DNA of 64,000 bases from Sphingomonas qomolangmaensis (GTDB lineage: Bacteria > Pseudomonadota > Alphaproteobacteria > Sphingomonadales > Sphingomonadaceae): assembly GCF_024496245.1 (NCBI RefSeq), contig NZ_CP101740.1, forward strand, positions 3,320,001 through 3,384,000. Direction: 5' to 3'. The position numbers were made by a program, and so were the translations under genes. Of the stretch, positions 8,884 to 18,177 are shown in pieces (position 1 is the stretch's first letter; each line of letters begins with the position of its first letter). The notes beneath the pieces are model-generated. The model had not been told where the DNA came from, made no database searches, and was given only the letters and a program-made list of their open reading frames with translations.

Positions 8884-9624
8884 ATGCGTATCCCTACCCG
8901 GAAAACTGTGATCGCCGGGGTGTTCGGCCTCGGCGCCGCCGGCTCGCTGGCTATGGGCTTTGCGACTTCGGCGCGCGCCCAGATCACGGTTTTCGATCCG
9001 AGCAACTACGGCCAGAACATCCTGACTGCCGCACGCACGCTCCAGCAGGTCAATAATCAGATCCGGTCGCTCCAGAACGAAGCGCAGACGCTGCTCCGGC
9101 TGGACCGGAATCTGAAGGGCATCGCCTTTCCGCAGCTTCAGGCGCTGATCGACAGGCTTGACGGCATCGACCGGCTGATGAAGAGGGCGCAGAGCGTCGA
9201 CTTCGAGATGGACCAGCTCGAGGACAAGCTGCGTACGCTCTATCCGCGCACCTTCGATCAAGCCTCGACACGCGATCAGCGGCTGCAGGCGGCGCGGGCG
9301 CGCTACGACGCGAGCACCGATGCCCTGCGCCGCACGATGACCATCCAGAGCGGAATCGTGCAGCAGGCGCGCGAGGATGCCGAGGCGCTGGCGGACATCG
9401 CCGCACGGAGCCAGGGCGCGGAAGGCGCGCTCGCCGTCGGCCAGGCCACCAACCAGCTGCTCGCGCTCACCGCCAAGCAGGGAATGGCGCTCCAGCAGAT
9501 GATGGCCGCGCAGTTTCGTGCCGACGCGCTCGAAAGGCAGCGCCAGCTGACCGAGTCGGAGGCGTCGCGTGCGGCGACGCGGAAGTTCCTCGGCGCCGGC
9601 ACGGCCTACACGCTCCAGCAATAG
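8884..9624 (+). CDS. trbJ: Conjugal transfer protein TrbJ (VirB5-like)
   Basis: A periplasmic, pilus-associated protein of 246 residues. A signal peptide covers about residues 1-32 (cleavage after SARA-Q). The mature part starts with ITVFDPSNYGQNILTAARTL, characteristic of TrbJ, and is otherwise a long amphipathic, probably coiled-coil helix rich in Gln and Ala. It follows trbE by 4 nt. A 113-bp GC-rich gap separates it from trbL; no entry-exclusion gene trbK is seen there. Confidence 0.92.
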   Translation: MRIPTRKTVIAGVFGLGAAGSLAMGFATSARAQITVFDPSNYGQNILTAARTLQQVNNQIRSLQNEAQTLLRLDRNLKGIAFPQLQALIDRLDGIDRLMKRAQSVDFEMDQLEDKLRTLYPRTFDQASTRDQRLQAARARYDASTDALRRTMTIQSGIVQQAREDAEALADIAARSQGAEGALAVGQATNQLLALTAKQGMALQQMMAAQFRADALERQRQLTESEASRAATRKFLGAGTAYTLQQ

Positions 9625-9737
9625 CGAGACCGGCCGCGGCGGACCAAGCCCCCTTCCGCCCGCGGTCGCAGCCCGCGGGGCTCGGCCATCCGCTCCCCCT
9701 GGCCGGGCCCCGCGGCACCCGAGACGAGGACATACCC

Positions 9738-11036
9738 GTGAACGACCTCAACGTGATCGACCGGTTCATGGCCGACTTCATACGCTATATCGATAGCGGG
9801 TTCGGCCTGCTCGGGGCCGATGTCGGCTTCCTGACATCTGTGCTGATCGGCATCGACATCACGCTCGCCGGGCTGTTCTGGGCGATGGGCGGCGAGGACG
9901 ACATCATCGGTCGGTTCCTCAAGAAGATTCTCTACATCGGCGTGTTCGCGCTGATCCTGAATCGCTTTGAGGCACTCTCCGACATCATCTTCCGCTCCTT
10001 CGCTCAGGCGGGCCTGACCGCCGGCGGGGGAACGCTTGCCGCCGACGACCTGCTGCGTCCGGGCCGCCTCGCGGGCACCGGGTTCGAGGCGGCATGGCCG
10101 CTCCTCGACCAGGCAAGCGACCTGCTCGGCTTCACGACCTTCTTCGACAACTTCATGACGATCATGGTGCTCCTTATCGCCTGGGTGATCGTGATCGTCG
10201 CCTTCTTCATCCTTGCGGTGCAGATGTTCGTCTGCATTCTCGAGTTCAAGCTGACGACGCTTGCCGGGTTCATCCTCGTGCCGTTCGCCCTGTGGAACCG
10301 CACCAGCTTCCTTGCCGAGCGGGTGCTCGGCAACGTGATCTCGTCCGGTATCAAGGTGATGGTGCTCGCCGTCATCGTCGGCATCGGCTCGGGTTTCTTC
10401 AGCGAGTTCGCCTCCGCCCTGCAGGGCAAGGAGCCAGACATAGGCCAGGCCATGAGCCTCGTGCTCGCAAGCCTCGCATTGTTCGGCCTCGGCATTTTCG
10501 GGCCCGGCGTGGCCTCCGGACTCGTGTCGGGCGCGCCGCAGCTCGGCGCCGGCTCGGCGGTCGCGACCACGGCACTGGCGGCAGGCGGCTTCGCGGTGGC
10601 TGGCGGCGCCGGCGTCGCCGCGGCCAAGGGCCTTGCCGGTGCGGACCTCGGCGCGATCCGCGCAGGCACCTCGATTGGGTCGGCGGCATCGACCGCGTAC
10701 AAGCTTGGTCGGGAGACTTCCGGCTCGAAGTCGGTCGCTGCCGGCATGAGCGGTGTCTCGACTGCGGCTCGCGGTGCGATTGCCCAGCGCATCGATGGCG
10801 GGTTGCGCGCGGCCGCCGCCGACGGCCGGCGCGGGGCCTGGAACGCCGCTGCGACAGGCGCGCAGGCGGGCCCCGGGGAAGCAGCGATCCCTGCGTCTGA
10901 CGCCATGCCGGGCTGGGCGCGCCAACTCCAGAATTCGCAATCCCGTCGTCAGCATCGCCAGGCGGCGATCCACGCCCTCCAGGGCTCGGATCGCGGCGGT
11001 GGTGGCGCAAACCCCGACATCAAGGAGAAGGACTGA
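9738..11036 (+). CDS. trbL: Conjugal transfer protein TrbL (VirB6-like)
   Basis: A polytopic inner-membrane channel protein of 432 residues. About six hydrophobic segments lie between residues 20 and 300 (for example near 30-50, 62-80, 135-160 and 190-215). A Gly/Ala-rich, then polar cytoplasmic tail follows, as in other TrbL proteins. The start is GTG 9738 with an AGGA about 8 nt upstream; ATG 9768 is an alternative. The stop overlaps the trbF start as TGATG, so the downstream genes remain coupled. Confidence 0.93.
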   Translation: MNDLNVIDRFMADFIRYIDSGFGLLGADVGFLTSVLIGIDITLAGLFWAMGGEDDIIGRFLKKILYIGVFALILNRFEALSDIIFRSFAQAGLTAGGGTLAADDLLRPGRLAGTGFEAAWPLLDQASDLLGFTTFFDNFMTIMVLLIAWVIVIVAFFILAVQMFVCILEFKLTTLAGFILVPFALWNRTSFLAERVLGNVISSGIKVMVLAVIVGIGSGFFSEFASALQGKEPDIGQAMSLVLASLALFGLGIFGPGVASGLVSGAPQLGAGSAVATTALAAGGFAVAGGAGVAAAKGLAGADLGAIRAGTSIGSAASTAYKLGRETSGSKSVAAGMSGVSTAARGAIAQRIDGGLRAAAADGRRGAWNAAATGAQAGPGEAAIPASDAMPGWARQLQNSQSRRQHRQAAIHALQGSDRGGGGANPDIKEKD

Positions 11037-11848
11037 TGCGCTTCAGACGTGCCATCCAGCGCTACGGGCTGACCGACGAACCACAGACCCCGTACCAACG
11101 GGCCGGCCAGCTGTGGGACGAGCGGATCGGCTCCGCCCGGGCCCAGGCCAGCAACTGGCGCCTGATGGCGTTCGGCGGGCTGGTGCTGACCACCGGCCTG
11201 TCGGGCGTGCTGGTCTGGCAGTCGATGCAGAGTCGCGTGGTGCCCTACGTCGTGGAGGTGGACAGCCTCGGCCAGGCGCAAGCGATCTCGGCTGTCGACA
11301 GCGAGTACCGGCCGACCGACCCCCAGATCGTCTGGTTCCTGACGCGGATGATCACCAATGTCCGGGGTCGTTCGCTAGACCCGGTGCTGATGCGCGAGAA
11401 CTGGCTGCAGGCCTATGACTTTGCCTCGAAGCGCGGCGCGATCTTCCTCGGTGAATATGCCCGCTCGTCCGACCCCTTCGCCGATGTCGGTGAGAGGACG
11501 GTCTCGGTCCAGGTGACCAGCGTGGTTCGCGCATCGGCCACGAGCTTCCAGGTGAAATGGTCCGAGCGCGCCTATGAGCGCCGCAGCCTCACCAGCACAT
11601 CGCGCTGGACTGCGATCGTCACCGTCGTGCTCAGGCCGCCGCGGGATGCCGACACGCTGCGCAGGAACCCGCTCGGCCTTTATGTCGATGCGATCGACTG
11701 GAGCCGGGAGCTCGAGACTCCCGCGGAGCAGCCGCCGAGTGCGGCATCCGGACCGATCCCCAACCCGCCTGCGACCGTGCCAAGCGGATCGCCGCTCGAT
11801 CCGACCCTCGGCCAGCCCTCCCAGATCCAACCGGAGATACGCCCATGA
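11036..11848 (+). CDS. trbF: Conjugal transfer protein TrbF (VirB8-like)
   Basis: A bitopic inner-membrane assembly factor of 270 residues. The N-terminal cytoplasmic part contains TPYQRAGQLWDERIGSARAQ, typical of TrbF. One transmembrane helix is near 43-60, followed by the NTF2-like periplasmic VirB8 domain and a Pro-rich C-terminal tail. An AAGGAG (11022-11027) precedes ATG 11036. It overlaps trbG by 4 nt (ATGA). Confidence 0.94.
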   Translation: MRFRRAIQRYGLTDEPQTPYQRAGQLWDERIGSARAQASNWRLMAFGGLVLTTGLSGVLVWQSMQSRVVPYVVEVDSLGQAQAISAVDSEYRPTDPQIVWFLTRMITNVRGRSLDPVLMRENWLQAYDFASKRGAIFLGEYARSSDPFADVGERTVSVQVTSVVRASATSFQVKWSERAYERRSLTSTSRWTAIVTVVLRPPRDADTLRRNPLGLYVDAIDWSRELETPAEQPPSAASGPIPNPPATVPSGSPLDPTLGQPSQIQPEIRP

Positions 11849-12798
11849 AACGCATATTGCTTGCAGCGAGCGCGCTCGCTGCGGTGCCCGCCTTTGCGCA
11901 GACGTCGCCGCCGCCGCAGGGAAAGCCCGCGGTCGCGACCACCAGCCCCATGCCGCCCGCCGCAAGTCCCGTTCCTGTCGTCCGGTCGAAACCGCCGGCG
12001 GGGGCGCGCTACCGTCGAAAGCCATCTGCGGCAGAAACCCGGGTTCGCGCAGCGAATGCGAGGGCGACTCAGGAGCCGGCGACCCCGGCCTTTGTCAACG
12101 CCGTGCAGGTCTATTCCTATGGTGACGGCGTCCTGTACCGGCTGTTCGCCGCTCCCGAGCGGATTACCGATATCGCATTGCAGCCCGGCGAGGCGATCGT
12201 CTCGGTGGCGGCGGGCGACACGGCGCGCTGGACGGTCGGCGACACGACGAGTGGCGCCGGTGAAAGCAAGCGCGTCCATATTCTCGTCAAGCCGTTCGCG
12301 TCCGGTCTCTCGACCAACCTCGTCATCACGACCGACCGGCGCGCCTACCATCTGCAGCTCACGAGCACCTCGGACACAGCCATGACCGCGCTGTCCTGGA
12401 CCTATCCGCAGGACGAACTGATCGCGATCCGCCGCCAGCAGACATCGATCGAGGCCGCCCGGCCGGTCGCGGCGGGCCTCACTGTCGAGCAGCTCAACTT
12501 CGGCTATGCCGTGACGGGCGACCGGCCGGCGTGGCGCCCGCTACGCGCCTTCGACGACGGTCGGCAGACCTTTATCGAGTTTCCGGCGGGCATCGGCGTC
12601 GGCGAGGCACCGCCGCTGTTCGTCATCGGCGAGCAGGGCGATGCGCAGCTTGTCAATTACCGCATGTCGGGGCGCTTCTACGTGATCGACCGACTGTTCG
12701 ACACTGCCGAGCTTCGCCTGGGAGCGAAGAAGCAGGCCGTGGTGCGGATCGATCGAATTGGCACTGATGGGCGCCGGCGCCAGCGGAGGGTATCGTGA
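11845..12798 (+). CDS. trbG: Conjugal transfer protein TrbG (VirB9-like)
   Basis: A periplasmic/outer-membrane core-complex component of 317 residues. A clear signal peptide (residues 1-18, ending PAFA-Q) is followed by a Pro-rich linker and the VirB9/CagX domain (about 75-310), with the characteristic pattern of an early Tyr-Gly-Asp region and a C-terminal RIDRIG stretch. It interacts with the VirB10-like TrbI, whose GTG start overlaps its stop (GTGA). Confidence 0.93.
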   Translation: MKRILLAASALAAVPAFAQTSPPPQGKPAVATTSPMPPAASPVPVVRSKPPAGARYRRKPSAAETRVRAANARATQEPATPAFVNAVQVYSYGDGVLYRLFAAPERITDIALQPGEAIVSVAAGDTARWTVGDTTSGAGESKRVHILVKPFASGLSTNLVITTDRRAYHLQLTSTSDTAMTALSWTYPQDELIAIRRQQTSIEAARPVAAGLTVEQLNFGYAVTGDRPAWRPLRAFDDGRQTFIEFPAGIGVGEAPPLFVIGEQGDAQLVNYRMSGRFYVIDRLFDTAELRLGAKKQAVVRIDRIGTDGRRRQRRVS

Positions 12799-14018
12799 GC
12801 GAGGCCCTTCCCGTCGAGGCTGCTTCGCCCAAGGTCGACCCGGAGACGCTCGTGCTGCGCGGCCGCCCCGCCCGGGTCATCCGATTCCGTCGCGGCGCGG
12901 TCATTGCCATCGCGGCGCTGGGGTCAACCGCGATTGTCGGCGTGACCTGGGTCGCGCTCAAACCGGCGGCGTTCCGGATCGTCGCTGGCGCCGACGACCA
13001 GAAGGACGTGGCCAGCCGCGCACCAGACGACGCGCTCGCCGGGGCGCCGAAAAGCTATGGCGACGTGCCCAGGCTCGGGCCGCCGCTGCCCGGCGATCTC
13101 GGGCGACCGATCCTTCGCCGACAGGAAGCGCTTGGGGAATGGCCGCCTGCTGGCTCGTCAGACCAGCGCGCACAGGCCGCCGAAGCAGAGCGACAGCGCC
13201 TCGCGGCCGAACGCAAGGCAGCCCGCGAGTCGGGCGTTATGATGCAGCTTGGCGCCTCCGACCGAGCCACCGCCACCCCGCCAGACACCGGGCTGCCGAG
13301 CACCAGCGCAGGGCAGGAAGCGCAACCAGTGAAGCTAGCGCTTAATGCAGCACAGGATCCCGGCAACCAGCACAGGAAGGTCGACTTCCTGGCCGGCAAC
13401 GACGAGTCCGGTGACGTCAATCCGCACACTCTGATAGCGCCGATCTCACCATACATGCTCAGCGCCGGCAGCGTCATCGCCGCCAGCCTGATCACCGGCC
13501 TCAACTCGGACCTGCCCGGTCTCGTCACTGCCCAGGTGACCGAGAACGCCTATGATACCGCGACGGGCCGTACCTTGCTGATCCCGCAGGGTGCGCGCCT
13601 GATCGGCAGCTACGACAGCGTGATAGCTTACGGCCAAAGCCGGGCGCTGGTGGTCTGGCAGCGGATTGTCTTTCCCGACGGCAGCTCGATCCGGATCGAC
13701 AATGTGCCTGCGACCGACCTGGCGGGCTATGCGGGCCTTGCCGACAAGGTCGACGCGCACACGTGGCAGTTGCTGAAGGGCGTCGGGCTGGCGACGCTGC
13801 TCGGTGTCGGCACCGAGCTGAGCCTCGGCGACAGCGAAAGCGACCTTGTGCGCGCGATCCGCGGGTCGGCCCAGCAAGGCACGTCGCGTGCCGGCGACCA
13901 GATCGTCATGAAGAACCTCAACGTCCAGCCGACCATCAAGGTGCGGCCCGGCTGGCCTCTCCGGGTCGTGGTGCACAAGGACATCGTCCTCGCGCCTTGG
14001 CCCGGGCAGGAGCAATAG
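12795..14018 (+). CDS. trbI: Conjugal transfer protein TrbI (VirB10-like)
   Basis: The inner-to-outer-membrane bridging protein of the mating channel, 407 residues. A single transmembrane helix lies near residues 35-55, then a Pro/Ala/Gln-rich periplasmic linker, then the VirB10 beta-barrel domain (about 215-400) with YMLSAGSVIAASLITGLNSD and the GARLIGSYDS and FPDGSSI patterns of the TrbI family. It starts with GTG overlapping the trbG stop. It is the last structural channel gene of the operon. Confidence 0.94.
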   Translation: MSEALPVEAASPKVDPETLVLRGRPARVIRFRRGAVIAIAALGSTAIVGVTWVALKPAAFRIVAGADDQKDVASRAPDDALAGAPKSYGDVPRLGPPLPGDLGRPILRRQEALGEWPPAGSSDQRAQAAEAERQRLAAERKAARESGVMMQLGASDRATATPPDTGLPSTSAGQEAQPVKLALNAAQDPGNQHRKVDFLAGNDESGDVNPHTLIAPISPYMLSAGSVIAASLITGLNSDLPGLVTAQVTENAYDTATGRTLLIPQGARLIGSYDSVIAYGQSRALVVWQRIVFPDGSSIRIDNVPATDLAGYAGLADKVDAHTWQLLKGVGLATLLGVGTELSLGDSESDLVRAIRGSAQQGTSRAGDQIVMKNLNVQPTIKVRPGWPLRVVVHKDIVLAPWPGQEQ

Positions 14019-14019
14019 C

Positions 14020-14232
14020 ATGCCCGATATCAAGCTGGCACAGCTGCCGGACCGCACGCCGGTCAAGCTCGGCATCTCGGTGATGCCGGACCTGCACCAG
14101 GCGCTCAACGACTACGCCGCGCTCTATGCCCAGGCCTATGGCCGCGAGGAAACGGTCGCGGATCTCATCCCGGCGATGCTCACGGCCTTCCTCGAGAGCG
14201 ATCGTGCCTTCAGCAAGGGGAGGTCGAAATGA
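14020..14232 (+). CDS. DUF2274 family protein
   Basis: A 70-residue protein that commonly follows trbI in Tn4371-like elements and is annotated DUF2274. It begins 1 nt after the trbI stop. The pattern PVKLGISVMPDLHQALNDYA, with a helical C-terminus ending SDRAFSKGR, resembles an RHH-like or helical DNA-binding regulator, but no function is established to my knowledge. It overlaps the next gene by 4 nt (ATGA), which makes it part of the operon. Confidence 0.85.
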   Translation: MPDIKLAQLPDRTPVKLGISVMPDLHQALNDYAALYAQAYGREETVADLIPAMLTAFLESDRAFSKGRSK

Positions 14233-14429
14233 GCGCCAGCGCACCTTCGAACGGACACGACGCGATGGAGCCTATCGCGGTACGGATATCCACTGCGGTT
14301 CAGCTGACCGGCATCTGCCGATCCACAATCTACGAGCTGATCGGCGACGGGACCATCGAAACTGTGAAAATCGGCCGGTCGACGTTCATCCTCTATCCGA
14401 GCCTCAAGCGACTGTTCGAGCGAAGCTGA
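14229..14429 (+). CDS. AlpA/excisionase-like helix-turn-helix protein
   Basis: A 66-residue protein with a MerR/AlpA-type winged HTH: ISTAVQLTGICRSTIYELIGDGTIETVKIGRSTFILYPSL follows the usual pattern of a recognition helix (RSTIYELI) then a short wing (KIGR). Proteins of this kind act as excisionases or as activators of integrase genes. It ends the traG-trb operon and is 290 bp from the large recombinase gene, so a role as recombination directionality factor is plausible but inferred. Confidence 0.8.
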   Translation: MSASAPSNGHDAMEPIAVRISTAVQLTGICRSTIYELIGDGTIETVKIGRSTFILYPSLKRLFERS

Positions 14430-14719
14430 CGATAAGGCCGGGGCCGGGGCTGGCACCCGTCCTGCACGCCGGCACAACGGCGCTCCACCTTCGCACACGA
14501 CGGCTTGCTCCCCACAGCTGCCACTCACATAGACGCGCCGTTTCGCTGGTAATGGGCTCGTCTGCCTCTTTGGTCCTGAGGCGCTTCCCGAGCACGATGT
14601 CTGAGGGCAAAACCTGTTCGGCGGACTTGTGCAAAATAGGGTGTCCGGAAAGTGAGGGCAGGGGAAATGCGCCGGAAATCGTCTTTGCCTGAGCACACAC
14701 ATCGCTCAGGAGCCATTCA
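14430..14719. other. 290-bp intergenic region upstream of the recombinase gene
   Basis: It separates the AlpA-like gene from the recombinase-like gene. Only overlapping short frames on both strands are present, with no recognisable product. It ends with AGGAG (14708-14712) serving the TTG start at 14720. A promoter for the recombinase and binding sites for the AlpA-like protein could lie here; no clear repeat was found by eye. Confidence 0.4.
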
Positions 14720-16690
14720 TTGCCGAAGTTGTCGCCGCATGCCCGTTTTTCCGGCCGTCACGTTGCCGATAACGACCCCGAAGGCGCGCCGCGAGGGAAG
14801 CGCGGTCCGAAGCCGCGTCCGATCGTTGAATTTCCCGAACCGCTTTTTGACAACGCTGTCGACCCGACGTCGTTCTCGGAGGCATTTGCGTTTCAGCTCG
14901 AGCGACACGGCGACAGCTGCTGGCATCTCCATCGCGCTTTGATGCACCCGGACGAAACGTTCGACCGCAAGACATTTAAGCATTGGGCTGCCGGTACGAA
15001 GCGGCCCAATACGATCGTGTCGTTCGAGATGCTCGCTCGCGTTGAGCGCCGGTATCGCCTGCCTGGTGGCTACTTTCGCGATAAGCTGGAACGCTCTGGT
15101 CGGGCGCCGAGGCGAAGCGGACACCTTGTCGGCTCTCCATCCGAACACCGCCGTCTGGCCTGGCATCTGCCGGACGATTTCGAGGATCGGCCGGCTGCCG
15201 AGCGGGAGGATATTCTTAACTGGGTGCGGACCGTGATTATATCCGGATCGACCGATTACCGGCGCTACCATGCCGAAGCGATAAAGGTTCGCTACTCGCT
15301 TCGCTTTCCCGTCCTTACGGCATTTGGCACCAAGGCCCTGCCGCAGAACGATCCTGCAGTCGGGCCGCACCCGGACGAAACGCTGCTCGCGCCACTGGCG
15401 CTGGTCCGCGAACTTGGCGAGCTTGTCGAATTCAAGACCGCGACGCTGGCTCGCATCGGTTTGAAGCGAAGCGGTGTCTGGAACGAGGAAACCGTTTCTC
15501 AGAAGATCGAGCATCTCGGCCTGATGTTCGGTGCGCTTGTGGCGGACCCGGATTCGCCTGTGAGCGGGTTGGGCGTTCCCCGTGACGACTTGTGTATGGC
15601 TTTGCTCGCTATTCCCGCCGTCTGGGACTGGTACCTTCACTGGCGGGAAGCCCGGCGGGGTTTCTACACCGCGTGGGAGGTGAACATGCTGGAGTTAAGC
15701 ACGGCGCTGACGCGGCGCCAGACGGGCTGGCTGCGGCAGAACCCGCAATTCGCGCTTCGCCTGCAGCCAATTACAGGGTTGGTAGGGATGGCCGATATCG
15801 ATCGTGCGCGGACCGATTGGGACGGGCTCTGCGATGCCTCGCACGCGCATACGTTGACGCGTACGAAGGAAATCGGCCGCATCGCCCGGGTCCACCGCGA
15901 TCCGTTCGAGCCGATCCTGCCGATCCTCGAGGACGAGAGTCCGGTCGGCGCCTACCGCAAGATCACCGCCGAGATCATCCGCGAGATGCCCGACGTGGAT
16001 CGCTATCCCCGTGCCGCCGCCGAGGCGGTGCGAGGCTTTCTTATGTTGCGTCTGGGACTCCACCTTGGCGTCCGGCAGAAGAATTTGCGCCAGTTGCTGG
16101 TGGGCGCGCGTGGCACGCCCCATCGCACCGAGCGCCAGCTGGAAGGCCTGCGCAGAGGCGAACTGCACTGGAATGCGCGCGATCAGGGCTGGGAGGTGCT
16201 GATCCCCTCGATCGCGTTCAAGAACGCAAACTCTTCCTTTTTCGGAAAGCGCCCGTTCCGACTCTTGCTGCCGGACTTCGACGGGCTGTACGCGCACATC
16301 GATGCCTATCTGGCCCGGCACCGGTTATTGCTGCTGAACGGCGCCGCCGACCCGGGCACTTTCTTCGTCAAGACCGTCAAGCGCACCAGCTCCGACGCCT
16401 CCTACAACTCGGCGGCTTTCTACGAGGCATGGCGGCTGATGATCCAGCGGTATGGCATCTACAATCCGTTTACCGGCCGCGGCGCAATCAAGGGATTGCT
16501 ACCACACGGACCGCACAATGTTCGTGACGTGCTGGCCACGCATATTCTTAAACGGACCGGCTCCTATGAGCAGGCCAGCTACGCCATTCAGGATACGCCG
16601 GAGATGGTCGCCAAACACTATGGCCGGTTCCTTCCGCAGGACAAGGCGGCGCTAGCCGCCCGTATCCTCAATCAGGTCTGGGAGAACTGA
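14720..16690 (+). CDS. Large HTH-tyrosine recombinase fusion protein, 656 aa
   Basis: Residues about 51-122 read as a helix-turn-helix region of Xre-like pattern (DRKTFKHWAAGTKRPNTIVS, then an IE-like ERRYRLPGGYF stretch). The C-terminal third is a tyrosine recombinase catalytic domain: Arg452 in LGVRQKNL, a Lys in IAFKNANSSFFGKRPFR, His599 and Arg602 in HNVRDVLATH, and the probable nucleophile Tyr634 in KHYGRF. The second His/Trp position of the family is replaced within IQDTP. The TTG start is supported by AGGAG 7 nt upstream; there is no better ATG. The middle (about 130-430) is unrecognised. It may drive element rearrangement or a second integration step. Its exact family is unknown to me. 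Confidence 0.75.
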   Translation: MPKLSPHARFSGRHVADNDPEGAPRGKRGPKPRPIVEFPEPLFDNAVDPTSFSEAFAFQLERHGDSCWHLHRALMHPDETFDRKTFKHWAAGTKRPNTIVSFEMLARVERRYRLPGGYFRDKLERSGRAPRRSGHLVGSPSEHRRLAWHLPDDFEDRPAAEREDILNWVRTVIISGSTDYRRYHAEAIKVRYSLRFPVLTAFGTKALPQNDPAVGPHPDETLLAPLALVRELGELVEFKTATLARIGLKRSGVWNEETVSQKIEHLGLMFGALVADPDSPVSGLGVPRDDLCMALLAIPAVWDWYLHWREARRGFYTAWEVNMLELSTALTRRQTGWLRQNPQFALRLQPITGLVGMADIDRARTDWDGLCDASHAHTLTRTKEIGRIARVHRDPFEPILPILEDESPVGAYRKITAEIIREMPDVDRYPRAAAEAVRGFLMLRLGLHLGVRQKNLRQLLVGARGTPHRTERQLEGLRRGELHWNARDQGWEVLIPSIAFKNANSSFFGKRPFRLLLPDFDGLYAHIDAYLARHRLLLLNGAADPGTFFVKTVKRTSSDASYNSAAFYEAWRLMIQRYGIYNPFTGRGAIKGLLPHGPHNVRDVLATHILKRTGSYEQASYAIQDTPEMVAKHYGRFLPQDKAALAARILNQVWEN

Positions 16691-16749
16691 CAAGCGGAGC
16701 GTATTGGTGATTTGCCGACCTGGTATTCCACGGTACCGCCAAAGAGCGA

Positions 16750-18012
16750 TCATCGCGGCCGTGCGCCGCGTCGGCCGAAGTCGACTGTGACCACGTTGGC
16801 GTCATCGGCAGACTTGCCGACGCCGTCGCCGCGGCGAAGCTGGTCGAGGTAGTCGGACCAGTGCTGCATCATCCGGACGCGCTCGTCCCAATACTGACCG
16901 CGTGCGTAAGCGCGTCGCACGCCATTGTTTTCCATGTGTGCGAGCTGTCGCTCGATCGCGTCGGGGTTCCACAGTCCCATCTCGTTGAGCAGAGTGGCCG
17001 CCATCGCCCGGAAGCCGTGCGCGGTCATCTCGTCACCGCTATACCCCATCCGGCGGAGCGCAAATGTCACGGTGTTCTCGGACATCGGACGCTTCCACGT
17101 GTGCATTGCTGGAAAGACGTAGGGACTGTGCCCGGTCAGAGGGCGGACCTGATCGAGCAAATCGAGCACTTGGCGTGACAGCGGCACCTGATGCGGCCAG
17201 CGCATCTTCATCTTCGCGGCCGGGATCGACCAGACAGCTCTTTCGAGGTCGACCTCACTCCACTCGGCCCTTCGCAATTCCCCCGGGCGCACAAAGACGT
17301 GGGGAGTCATCCGCAAGGCGAAACTGGTGATGGCATGGCAAGAGCAATCGTCGATAGCACGCAGCAGCACTCCGACTTCCCTGGGTCGGGTGATCGCGGC
17401 GTGGTGTTTCGTCTTCGGCACGATGATGGCACCGCGCAGGTCCCGCGCCACATCATGTTTCGCTCGGCCGGTGGCGATTCCATAGCGAAAGACCCTACTG
17501 ATCACGCTGCGCATCCGGCGGGCGCTCTCATACCGTCCCGTGGCCTCGACCTTGCGCAGCACCGCCAGGACCTCCTGCACCTCGATCTCGTGGATCGGCA
17601 GATCGCCAAGGAACGGATAGACCATCTCGAGCAGCCAGCGTACCTTGCGGAGCGTCACCTCGGCGCGCTCCTCGCGGGTGATCTTGACGAACCATTCCTC
17701 CGCCACGCCCTTGAAGGTCACGTTGGCGTCGATTTGCGCTCGAAGCTTTCGGCGCTTCTTTTCCACCATCGGGTCGATGCCGTCGGCGACCATCTTGCGC
17801 GCGGCATCGCGCTTGTCGCGTGCATCGGCGAGGCTGACCTCGGGCCAGACCCCAAGGGCTAACCTCTTGTCCTTGCCGAGGAACCGATAGCTGAGCCGCC
17901 AGTATTTTGCGCCGTTCGGCATGACCAGGAGGAACAGCGACCGCTCGTCAAAGAGCTTGTAGGGCTTCGTTCGAGGCTTGGCGTTCCGGATCGCGAGTGC
18001 GGTAAGACCCAT
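16750..18012 (-). CDS. int: P4-type tyrosine integrase (DUF4102 N-terminus)
   Basis: This integrase probably inserts and excises the element at the adjacent tRNA-Leu. The 420-residue product has the N-terminal arm-binding DUF4102 domain (MGLTALAIRNAKPRTKPYKL) and a SAM-like core-binding domain. Its catalytic domain is complete: Arg242 (VRPGEL), Lys in KMKMRWPHQVPLS, His332 and Arg335 (HGFR), His in QLAH and Tyr369 (AYARG). ATG 18012 is used instead of the longer frame from 18108 because it gives the family N-terminus and has GGAG upstream. It reads away from the tRNA, as in most islands of this type. Confidence 0.95.
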   Translation of the reverse strand: MGLTALAIRNAKPRTKPYKLFDERSLFLLVMPNGAKYWRLSYRFLGKDKRLALGVWPEVSLADARDKRDAARKMVADGIDPMVEKKRRKLRAQIDANVTFKGVAEEWFVKITREERAEVTLRKVRWLLEMVYPFLGDLPIHEIEVQEVLAVLRKVEATGRYESARRMRSVISRVFRYGIATGRAKHDVARDLRGAIIVPKTKHHAAITRPREVGVLLRAIDDCSCHAITSFALRMTPHVFVRPGELRRAEWSEVDLERAVWSIPAAKMKMRWPHQVPLSRQVLDLLDQVRPLTGHSPYVFPAMHTWKRPMSENTVTFALRRMGYSGDEMTAHGFRAMAATLLNEMGLWNPDAIERQLAHMENNGVRRAYARGQYWDERVRMMQHWSDYLDQLRRGDGVGKSADDANVVTVDFGRRGARPR

Positions 18013-18177
18013 GGGGTATCTCCATCCAAAAACGGGTGGATTGGGAGCCGAAATATACCCACAAAAGCGGGGGTATATGGGCAAACCCACCCGAACCGTG
18101 TCGGACAAGATATTTCAAAAAAGCCTTGGGCCCCAGCCACTTACGCGACGCTGATGGACGTCGATGGACTGGAAAAA

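Noticed and set aside
9625..9737. Possible trbK lipoprotein gene between trbJ and trbL
   Set aside because: The 113-bp gap contains no frame with a lipobox or signal peptide of adequate length.
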